Shown here piece by piece: positions 1-4,970 of a DNA stretch of 5,611 nt. Source of the DNA: DASWOJ01 sp964242325 (GTDB taxonomy: Bacteria > Pseudomonadota > Alphaproteobacteria > Acetobacterales > Acetobacteraceae); contig CAXTCI010000272.1 in NCBI GenBank assembly GCA_964242325.1, positions 1 through 5,611 on the forward strand. Direction: 5' to 3'. Each line of letters begins with the position of its first letter. Position 1 is the stretch's first letter. The position numbers were made by a program, and so were the translations under genes. The notes beneath the pieces are model-generated. The model searched no databases. It worked only from the letters and a program-made list of their open reading frames with translations, and had not been told where the DNA came from.

Positions 1-20
1 GCATGGGGTATCGGCTCCTG
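1..20 (-). promoter_or_regulatory. Possible ribosome binding site and start codon of a gene leaving the window
   Basis: On the minus strand an AGGAG (positions 19-15) is followed after 10 bases by ATG (4-2), and the window then ends. It lies about 75 bases downstream of the carbamoylase stop codon, in the same direction, so it could be the next gene of the hydantoin operon. Only the start codon is visible, so neither the reading frame nor the product can be judged. It could equally be a chance match. Confidence 0.25.
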
Positions 21-78
21 CTGGGTTGGCTTGCGGACGCGGGACTTGCAAGAACAATGCCCAACCCGCGCGTTCTTA

Positions 79-1047
79 TCACTGCCCCGTACCGCCCGGC
101 CACTCCGGTGGCGCCATCGCGCCGACCTGCCCGGTGATGCGGCCATACGCCTCGGGTCGGCGGTGCTGGTCGAAGGCGAAGATCGTCGTGCGGCCCAGGG
201 TGCAGCGGTCCAGGTCACAATCCGCCGTCACCAGTTCGTCGTCCCAACTGGTGGCCTGCGCCAGGATCTCCCCCTGCGGGTTCACGATGATCGAGTGGCC
301 GAACAGCTCGCAGCCGTCTTCCACCCCCGCCTTGGCCGTCGCCACGGCATAGGTGGCGTTCTGATACGCGCCGGCCTGGACCGTCAAATGGCTATGGAAC
401 ACCCGCAGGTGCGGTGCCTCGAAGCCACGTGCGCTCTGGTTGAGGCTTGGCGTGTTGTAGCCCAGCATCACCAGCTCGACCGATTGCAGGCCCAGCACGC
501 GCCATGCCTCCGGCCAGCGGCGGTCGTTGCAGATCATCAGCCCGGCATTCACCGGCATCCCGCCCAGCGGCGCGCGGACCACCGGGAACCCCAAGTCACC
601 GACCTCGAAGTAGCGCTTCTCCAGGTGCTGCACCTGCCGGGTGGGGTCGTGCTCGGCATGGCCCGGCAGGTGGACCTTGCGATACTTCAGCATGATCTCG
701 CCAGCCGGGTTGACCAGGATGGCGGTGTTGAAGTGCCGGCCCTCAGGCGTGCGCTCGGCATAGCCCAGGTGGAACGCGATGCCATGGCGCCGCGCCGCCT
801 CGAACAACGGCGCCGTCTCGGCCGAGGGCATCGTGGCCTCGAACCAGGGGTCCGCCTCGGCGCGGTCCGCCAGGTAATGCCTGGGGAAGAACGTCGTCAG
901 CGCCAGTTCGGGAAACACCACGACCTGCACGCCGCGGGCATGGGCGCGCTCCATCAGCCGCACCATGCGCCCGACCGCGGCGGAGCGGGGCTCGGCCCGC
1001 TGGATGGGACCGAGTTGGGCCGCGGCGACGGTGATGATCCGCGCCAT
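79..1047 (-). CDS. N-carbamoyl-D-amino-acid hydrolase (D-carbamoylase, nitrilase superfamily)
   Basis: Predicted to hydrolyse N-carbamoyl-D-amino acids to the free amino acid, CO2 and ammonia in the cytoplasm, the second step of hydantoin breakdown. The 322-residue product, read from the ATG giving MARIITVAAAQLG, closely resembles the well-studied Agrobacterium enzyme (about 304 residues). Shared stretches include FPELALTTFFPR, YRKVHLPGH, HLEKRYFEVGDLGFP, ICNDRRWPE and the end of the fold near HRRPEAYG. The nitrilase triad is visible as Glu47, Lys124 and Cys173. There is no signal peptide. About 15 residues at the C-terminus go beyond the family's usual end. The frame is open for 65 codons further upstream, but those overlap the hydantoinase gene in another frame, and the family match begins at this ATG. 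The start lies one base after the upstream stop (TAG-c-ATG), suggesting translational coupling. D-specificity is inferred from similarity only. Confidence 0.93.
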   Translation of the reverse strand: MARIITVAAAQLGPIQRAEPRSAAVGRMVRLMERAHARGVQVVVFPELALTTFFPRHYLADRAEADPWFEATMPSAETAPLFEAARRHGIAFHLGYAERTPEGRHFNTAILVNPAGEIMLKYRKVHLPGHAEHDPTRQVQHLEKRYFEVGDLGFPVVRAPLGGMPVNAGLMICNDRRWPEAWRVLGLQSVELVMLGYNTPSLNQSARGFEAPHLRVFHSHLTVQAGAYQNATYAVATAKAGVEDGCELFGHSIIVNPQGEILAQATSWDDELVTADCDLDRCTLGRTTIFAFDQHRRPEAYGRITGQVGAMAPPEWPGGTGQ

Positions 1048-1048
1048 G

Positions 1049-2413
1049 CTAGGCGGCCCCACGGCGGATGAACCGGCCGTCGCCGGGTTTGGCCAGCACG
1101 GCTTGGCCATCCCACACCACCCGGCCGCGCAGCAGGGTGGCCGCAACCCGGGCGCGCATCGGCCGGCCATGATAGGGCGACCAGCGCAGCTCCGGGCGGT
1201 CCTGGATCTGTGCCTCGTCGAAGGTGAACCGCCCGGGTTCAAGGATCAGCAGGTCCGCGTCCTTGCCCGGCGCAATCGCCCCCTTGCGCCCATCCAGCCC
1301 GTGGTGCCGTGCCGGGCGCTCGGCGCAGTATGTCGCCATCACGCTGGGCGGCAGGCCGCGCTCATCCAGCAGGGTATACATCAGCGGCGCAAAGCTCTGC
1401 AGCCCCACCAACCCGGCGCCACAAGCAAAAATGTCGGCAAAACCCTTGCGGTCAGCAGGCCAGGGCGCGTGGTCGGTGGATACGTAGGCGACCTGATCCT
1501 CGGCCAGGGCCGCCCACATCCGCTCCACCTCCGCCGCCGTGCGGAACGGCGGGTTGCATTTGCCGCGGCCGCCCAGGCGGACGAGGTCGTCCTCCGTCAT
1601 GCACAGGTACTGAATGCAGGTCTCCCCCGTGGCTTGGCCGCCCATGGCACGGAACCCCGCGGCGATCTCAAAGCCGCGGGCAACCGAGGAATGCGCGATG
1701 TGGACGTGCGCGCCCGTCAGCAGCCCGATCTCGAAGATCGCGTTGTCCGCCAGAGTCTCGGCCAGGGGCGGACGGGTGCGGCAGTGCATGATTGCGTCCG
1801 TCTTGCCGGCGTCGCGGGCCTCGGCCGTCAGCCGCTCGACCAGTTCCTGGTCCTCGTTGTGGACCGACACCGGCACGCCTGTCCGCGCGATGGCGCCGAA
1901 TGCCTCGACCATGGTGGGATGGTCAATGCGCGGGAAGCGGACGGGGTCGTATTCATAGGTCGAAAGCTTGAACGAGCAGGCGCCGCCCGCGGCAAGGCCC
2001 TCGATGGCGCCGATGCCGCCGTGCTTGGCAATCGTGCCATACAGCGCGACATCAACGTGGGCGGTCCGGTTCACCCAGCCGATCTTATCGGCCAGCACGT
2101 CGGCGTCGGTTACAGCCTGCGGCACGTCGTACGGCATGTCCACGCAGGTCGTGATGCCCCCGGCAGCGGCAGAGCGCGTGGCGCCCTCGATGCCGGGCCA
2201 GCCGATGGCGGAGCTGGTGTGCATGTGCCCGTCCACCAGGCCGGGCAGCACCAGGTTCGCGCCATAATCCAGCACCGTGGCCGCCGGGGGCGCCTGGCCC
2301 GTGCCGACCGCCGTGATCCGCTCGTCGGCAATGGCGACCCAGCCATCCCGGAAGGTTCCCATCGAGGTTACGACGGTACCGCGGACCACGCTGTCATTCA
2401 TGGCCAGGGACAT
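1049..2413 (-). CDS. Cyclic amidohydrolase of the dihydropyrimidinase/hydantoinase/allantoinase family
   Basis: A 454-residue metal-dependent amidohydrolase that probably opens a cyclic ureide ring (hydantoin, dihydropyrimidine or allantoin) to an N-carbamoyl product. The binuclear metal site is complete: His63 and His65 in LPGLVDGHMH, the lysine expected to be carboxylated at Lys149 in CSFKLSTYEYDP, His185 in VSVHNED, His241 in HIAHSS, and Asp314 in STDHAPW. The C-terminal KGAIAPGKDADLLIL is typical of the family's small beta domain. The length is normal. The TYEYDP and NED context looks closer to the allantoinase-like branch than to classical D-hydantoinases, so the substrate is uncertain. 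The N-carbamoylase directly downstream favours a hydantoin-type role. Two starts are possible, ATG at 2413 or ATG at 2401. Neither has a clear Shine-Dalgarno sequence. The gene begins next to a recombinase relic, so its promoter must lie in or beyond disrupted DNA. Confidence 0.9.
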   Translation of the reverse strand: MSLAMNDSVVRGTVVTSMGTFRDGWVAIADERITAVGTGQAPPAATVLDYGANLVLPGLVDGHMHTSSAIGWPGIEGATRSAAAGGITTCVDMPYDVPQAVTDADVLADKIGWVNRTAHVDVALYGTIAKHGGIGAIEGLAAGGACSFKLSTYEYDPVRFPRIDHPTMVEAFGAIARTGVPVSVHNEDQELVERLTAEARDAGKTDAIMHCRTRPPLAETLADNAIFEIGLLTGAHVHIAHSSVARGFEIAAGFRAMGGQATGETCIQYLCMTEDDLVRLGGRGKCNPPFRTAAEVERMWAALAEDQVAYVSTDHAPWPADRKGFADIFACGAGLVGLQSFAPLMYTLLDERGLPPSVMATYCAERPARHHGLDGRKGAIAPGKDADLLILEPGRFTFDEAQIQDRPELRWSPYHGRPMRARVAATLLRGRVVWDGQAVLAKPGDGRFIRRGAA

Positions 2414-2481
2414 AGAACTGCTTGGGGTGGGGTGACAAGCGGCCCTGCTCGGGCAGGCTGCGGGCGTGATCCCGTCCGTGA

Positions 2482-2661
2482 CGGCAAGAGGCGCTTCTGG
2501 TCCAGGAACTGCAGAAGCACGCGGCCGAGGTGGCGTTCCTTGACCGACCGATGAGCCGCGATCCGCACGACCAGCCCCTGTTGCAGATCCTCGGCGCCGT
2601 CGCCGAATATGAACGCGCCTTGATCGTCGAGCGCATGCGCCGCAGCGGCACTGTTGCGTGA
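2482..2661 (+). pseudogene. Serine recombinase remnant (end of the resolvase catalytic domain)
   Basis: In plus frame 1 this stretch reads RQEALLVQELQKHAAEVAFLDRP, then MSRDPHDQPLLQILGAVAEYERALIVERMRR. This is the end of the resolvase catalytic domain in serine site-specific recombinases: the GVEVxFL(N/D)RP strand, the DPxDxLLLQ segment, and the AEYER-x3-ER-MRRG helix that leads to the DNA-binding part. The N-terminus with the catalytic serine and the whole C-terminal DNA-binding region are absent. Upstream the frame closes at a TGA (2479), and 2440-2480 only vaguely resembles the preceding segment. Downstream, homology ends at about 2646, exactly where an inverted-repeat element begins, and the final TGA comes from that element. 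It lies opposite to the neighbouring hydantoinase gene. Called from remembered family motifs, with good certainty about the family and none about the original element. Confidence 0.75.
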
Positions 2662-2663
2662 AT
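2647..2663 (+). repeat. Left terminal inverted repeat of the 215-bp element
   Basis: The sequence GGCACTGTTGCGTGAAT pairs with the right end at 2845-2861 with three transitions. It begins exactly where similarity to serine recombinases stops. Confidence 0.55.
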
Positions 2664-2716
2664 GATTCGCAATTCTATCAGCGCTTTGACTATACCGAAA
2701 TTACGCCTTGAACCTA

Positions 2717-2734
2717 AAATGACATAGATCATTT
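2717..2734. repeat. Operator-like inverted repeat inside the AT-rich element
   Basis: AAATGA and TCATTT form a perfect 6-base inverted repeat around a 6-base spacer (CATAGA). The size and symmetry resemble a dimeric regulator site, but no regulator gene or clear promoter is next to it. Chance is plausible in AT-rich DNA. Confidence 0.25.
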
Positions 2735-2844
2735 CGAGCTAGGTAATTTTTCCGTGTTGTTGAGAGATCTCATCAACGGCGCCTTGCTTACGCCGAAGGT
2801 ATCTTGCTGAGATCGTTCGACAGCCTTTCCAGGCTCAATTGCTG

Positions 2845-2861
2845 ATCCATGCAACAATGCC
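2845..2861 (-). repeat. Right terminal inverted repeat of the 215-bp element
   Basis: Read on the minus strand this is GGCATTGTTGCATGGAT, matching the left end at 14 of 17 positions. It lies 22 bases from the stop codon of the small minus-strand gene to its right. Its inner core, TGCAACAATGC on the plus strand, occurs again at 4287-4297. Confidence 0.55.
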
Positions 2862-2883
2862 GCCGGAGTTGGAGGTCGCACCC

Positions 2884-3093
2884 TCAGCGGTTCGCCGCCT
2901 TGTTCGATCCTACGTTTTCGTTCCACTCGACCGGCAGGCCGTCCCAGGTAGCAAGCTGCTTGCCAGGCCACTTCCTGCGGATATGGACAAGGAAGCCTGT
3001 GTCGGTAACCTCGACATAACCGGACTTCCCGTCCGTCAGCTTGAGATGCTGGGCCAGCGCCTCGCCCTGGTCCTTTAGGTAGCTGTCGCTCAT
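2884..3093 (-). CDS. Small hypothetical protein, 69 residues
   Basis: I do not recognise a family. The protein starts MSDSYLKDQGEALAQHLKL and has an acidic, then mixed N-terminal half. A middle part, roughly residues 24-42 (GYVEVTDTGFLVHIRRKW), looks like alternating beta strands, and a tryptophan-containing end includes ATWDGLPVEW. There is no signal peptide or membrane segment, so it is probably a small soluble cytoplasmic protein. The start is well supported: on the minus strand AAAGGAGG (3106-3099) ends five bases before the ATG, the best ribosome binding site in the window. It sits alone between the inverted-repeat element and the start of a decayed transporter gene on the other strand, yet it has no frame damage. 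That suggests it is a retained or recently arrived gene. I see no convincing promoter or terminator. Confidence 0.65.
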   Translation of the reverse strand: MSDSYLKDQGEALAQHLKLTDGKSGYVEVTDTGFLVHIRRKWPGKQLATWDGLPVEWNENVGSNKAANR

Positions 3094-3098
3094 CTTGG

Positions 3099-3106
3099 CC
3101 TCCTTT
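3099..3106 (-). promoter_or_regulatory. Strong ribosome binding site for the 69-residue gene
   Basis: AAAGGAGG on the minus strand is a near-complete anti-16S match, with a 5-base spacer to the ATG at 3093. It fixes the start of the small gene and argues that the gene is real. Confidence 0.7.
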
Positions 3107-3169
3107 CTGGTTCCGTTGCCTGGCCAGTGCCCACCATGCCGTTATCACCGTGTGGTCCCGCATCCCAAC

Positions 3170-4285
3170 ATTAGGCCGGCAAAGCCCATCACGTCAGGTC
3201 CCGTCCTCGCCATGCTTGCTTCCGGCGTTGCCCGTGCCGCCGACCCGGCACCAATGCGGTCACTGTCCCGTCTGATCTCGACGACATCTACGATGCCCGC
3301 GCAGGTCGTGGCGGCGTGGACGCGACGCGCACGGCGGTGGTGGACTGCGGCGGCACCATGCCGGGCCGTCGTACTTAATGCACTGAACGAGCGCAACAAG
3401 CCCGGCGAGGCGCCTGGCCTGGCCAACCGAGCCTACGATGCCGGCCCTGACTCGTTGATGGACATGCAGAACTCACCCATCACGCTGGCCGCTGTGAAGG
3501 TCGCAGCCGAGCGGCACAAGCTGATGATCACCACCGGCGTGGCCGTCCCGGCGCGTGCACCAAGCACGCCTACCACTACTCGTTCGCCTCCGTGGCGATC
3601 GAGACGGCGACTGCCGCCCACATTGCCGCCCAGCCCAGCGGCAAGCGGTAGATGGTGATCGCTGCCTACGCCGGCTTCGGCCGCAGCGTGCGGGTGACGG
3701 TCTCACCCGTCATCGCCGCGCATGGAGGAAAGGTCATGAGGTCCTTCATCGTCTCGCCCGCCACCACGGACCTGTCGGCGATCCTGGCCGAGGTCAAGGA
3801 ACTGGACCCTAACGAGGTGGCAGTGTTCAACGCCGACGCCAGTGCGGATGCCGGGGCGTCGGCCGTAACGGCCTTCGTGATCGGTGCCGGGTTGAAGGCG
3901 CGGCTGACTACAGCAATGCTTTACCGGTCCGACGTGAACCGGACTGGCAACAGCTATGTCGGCGTGCAGGTGGTGATGCCCTGGTATTGGAACCTGGACC
4001 CGGCCGCATGCGCCTGGGCCAACCGGTTCCCTGCCGCTCACGACAGCCTGCGCTCCTAGGCTGCACAGGCTGCCGACTACTCTGCCATCCCACAATGGCT
4101 GCAAGCGGTCCAAACGGCCGACGCCCACGCTGTCGTGCACCCCTTGGACGGTCACCGTTTCTACGACCATCCGCACCGGCACCTGCTGGTGGTGTTCGGC
4201 TGCTCCGCCCAGTCGGGGCTGCTAGTGGTATGTATTTGGGGCTACGTGCTGGGCACTGGAATCGAGATCAGCCTCCAACTGGTCG
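3170..4285 (+). pseudogene. Decayed periplasmic substrate-binding protein gene (LivK-like, branched-chain amino acid ABC transporter type)
   Basis: Pieces of one protein appear in order across plus frames. A signal-peptide-like segment ending ASGVARAADP is in frame 2 (to about 3252). Frame 1 carries SDLDDIYDARAGRGGVDATR up to TAA at 3376. Frame 2 then reads NERNKPGEAPGLANRAYD and NSPITLAAVKVAAERHKLMI to about 3550. Frame 1 resumes with CTKHAYHYSFAS, GKR-stop-MVIAAYAGFGRS, and PWYWNLDPAACAWANRF. The order matches Leu/Ile/Val-binding proteins (Peripla_BP_6), where the family has CTP-YSFQWTYDTYA, GGKTWFFxTADYAFG, and xFYWDLNDxTRAWxKRF. The TAG at 3649 stands where the family has Trp (likely TGG to TAG). 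A second TAG lies at 4057, after which LQAV and LDG traces continue, with another shift near 4190 before WGYVLGT. The expected start position reads ATT (3170). At least three frame changes and two or three stops show it is dead. In life it would have captured a small ligand in the periplasm. Confidence 0.8.
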
Positions 4286-4286
4286 T

Positions 4287-4297
4287 TGCAACAATGC
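4287..4297 (+). repeat. Second copy of the element-end core TGCAACAATGC
   Basis: This 11-base sequence is identical to 2850-2860 at the right end of the inverted-repeat element, in the same orientation. It falls at the 3' boundary of the transporter pseudogene and just outside the stop codon of the next gene. Similarity does not extend beyond the 11 bases, so it may be a fossil insertion-sequence end or coincidence. Confidence 0.35.
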
Positions 4298-4302
4298 GTC
4301 CT

Positions 4303-4530
4303 TCAGTCCTTGCTGTCCAAAACTGCCATGCCGGCTTCCCACGCTTCTGCAGACGTACGGAACCGCCCCGACGATTGCCGCACGCTTCTGCCGTCTTCCT
4401 CGTCGTAGACTTCCCAGCCATACGGACGGACGCCGCTTCCCTTGAGGCAGATCCGGAGCCTGAAGCGCGAGTGTCCCCTCACGAGGAGGACGGGTGCCGC
4501 CGCCGAAGGCTGGCCCACGCGATGCAACAT
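4303..4530 (-). CDS. Small hypothetical protein, up to 75 residues
   Basis: Function unknown. The C-terminal half is the informative part: PYGWEVYDEEDGRSVRQSS (residues 37-54), followed by FRTSAEAWEAGMAVLDS (57-73). It resembles small alphaproteobacterial proteins that predict a short beta hairpin (W-x-(I/V)-Y-D-E-D) followed by a helix containing EAWEAG. This similarity is from memory and not from a search. The ATG at 4530 lies six bases after the cold-shock gene's stop, but no Shine-Dalgarno sequence precedes it. The true start may be internal, for example the GTG at 4482 giving VRGHSRFRLRICLKG, because the first 20 or so residues look unlike coding sequence. It is arranged as the second gene of a short transcript with the cold-shock gene. 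The stop lies five bases beyond the repeat core at 4287-4297. Confidence 0.6.
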   Translation of the reverse strand: MLHRVGQPSAAAPVLLVRGHSRFRLRICLKGSGVRPYGWEVYDEEDGRSVRQSSGRFRTSAEAWEAGMAVLDSKD

Positions 4531-4536
4531 CAGGGG

Positions 4537-4740
4537 TCAGCCCAGCTTCAAGTTGGATGCGGCCTGCTTGCCGCGCTCGGTTACGACGTCGTAGCTGACC
4601 TTTTGGCCGTCGTTCAAGCTGTTGATCCCAGCTGCCTGCAAGGCCGTGATGTGCACGAACACGTCCTTGCTGCCGTCCTGCGGCTGGATGAAGCCGAAGC
4701 CCTTGTCAGGGTTGAACCACTTGACTGTTCCGTTCGCCAT
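4537..4740 (-). CDS. cspA: Cold-shock protein, CspA family
   Basis: A 67-residue single cold-shock domain (OB-fold) protein that binds single-stranded RNA and DNA and typically acts as an RNA chaperone or antiterminator in the cytoplasm. Both RNA-binding motifs are intact: RNP1 as KGFGFI (residues 13-18) and RNP2 as VFVHI (27-31). The N-terminal MANGTVKWFNPDKGFG and the ending SNLKLG are typical, and the length is standard. The frame is open ten codons further upstream (to 4770), but the family always starts at this Met, and AGGAAAG (4755-4749) lies 8 bases before it. The upstream 130 bases to the next gene could hold the long structured leader usual for cold-shock genes. An imperfect hairpin is visible there, but no clear promoter. 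Which Csp paralogue this is cannot be told, so the symbol is generic. Confidence 0.93.
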   Translation of the reverse strand: MANGTVKWFNPDKGFGFIQPQDGSKDVFVHITALQAAGINSLNDGQKVSYDVVTERGKQAASNLKLG

Positions 4741-4783
4741 GTCTGCTGCTTTCCTGCCTAAACGGGGCATAGCCTAGCTCTAA

Positions 4784-4811
4784 CCTGACCAGCTTGCCAG
4801 GGCTGTTCAGG
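4784..4811 (-). other. Imperfect hairpin in the presumed cold-shock gene leader
   Basis: CCTGA (4784-4788) and AGC (4791-4793) can pair with GCT (4802-4804) and TCAGG (4807-4811), leaving a 2-by-2 internal loop and an 8-base loop. It lies 44 bases upstream of the cold-shock start, where temperature-sensitive leader structures are known in the family. A link to regulation is only suggested by position. Confidence 0.3.
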
Positions 4812-4943
4812 ACACGTAGCCGTTCCGGAGCGGCGGCAAGCAGAGCCTATTGTCACAACCTCGTTTTGCGGCACGTCCTGTTCTAAGTTGTGAAACCCTC
4901 ACCCTCTCAGGTGTTTGGCGATCGGAAGGCGATCAAGGTGTGC

Positions 4944-4970
4944 CTTGAGGCGAGCCCGCGCTCGTTCAAG
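4944..4970 (-). other. Hairpin overlapping the stop codon of the QPDLF protein gene
   Basis: CTTGA (4944-4948) pairs with TCAAG (4966-4970) and CGAGC (4951-4955) with GCTCG (4960-4964), giving ten base pairs around a small internal loop and a 4-base hairpin loop. The TGA stop (4968-4966) is inside the stem. No run of T follows on the minus strand, so it is not a classical intrinsic terminator. It could stabilise the 3' end of the mRNA. Confidence 0.35.

Larger units (their letters stand above)
2647..2861. mobile_element. Small AT-rich element with terminal inverted repeats (MITE-like or IS relic)
   Basis: The left end (2647-2663, GGCACTGTTGCGTGAAT) and the reverse complement of the right end (2861-2845, GGCATTGTTGCATGGAT) match at 14 of 17 positions, and all three differences are transitions. 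Such GGC-TTGTTGC-AT ends recall insertion sequences of the IS903 group (IS5 family) and of the IS6 family. The interior has no recognisable transposase. Composition changes sharply: 37 of 100 bases in 2661-2760 are G or C by hand count, far below the flanks. The flanking 8-mers GCCGCAGC (2639-2646) and GCCGGAGT (2862-2869) agree at 6 of 8, a possible decayed target duplication. The left end interrupts the recombinase remnant. It is either a non-autonomous miniature element or an internally deleted insertion sequence. Confidence 0.55.

Noticed and set aside
53..62. A GGCATTGTT-like match to the element ends (minus strand)
   Set aside because: Only about nine bases agree, the following bases (CTTGC) differ, and no partner end or flank duplication is visible nearby.
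23..67. GGGTTGG (23-29) and CCAACCC (61-67) as a terminator after the carbamoylase
   Set aside because: The arms are only seven bases, separated by 31 bases, with no T tract. A ribosome binding site and start lie just beyond.
31..1071. 346-codon plus-strand open frame opposite the carbamoylase
   Set aside because: It is antisense to a gene with a complete catalytic triad, its product is low-complexity and rich in Arg, His and Ala, and it matches no family I know. Long antisense frames are expected in high-GC DNA.
965..2554. 529-codon plus-strand open frame opposite the hydantoinase gene
   Set aside because: It is the longest frame in the window but is a mirror of the amidohydrolase coding sequence with no recognisable domain. 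The minus-strand protein has all its metal ligands.
2729..3163. 144-codon minus-strand open frame spanning the element and the 69-residue gene
   Set aside because: It is in a different frame from the gene with the strong ribosome binding site, crosses the element end, and shows no coherent family pattern.
3652..4059. A free-standing 135-residue gene starting MVIAAYAGFGRS
   Set aside because: Its sequence continues the binding-protein family in the same frame across the TAG at 3649 upstream and the TAG at 4057 downstream, so it is a fragment of the pseudogene.
4135..4761. 208-codon plus-strand open frame opposite the cold-shock gene
   Set aside because: Its first part is the tail of the binding-protein pseudogene, and the rest is antisense to the small hypothetical and cold-shock genes.
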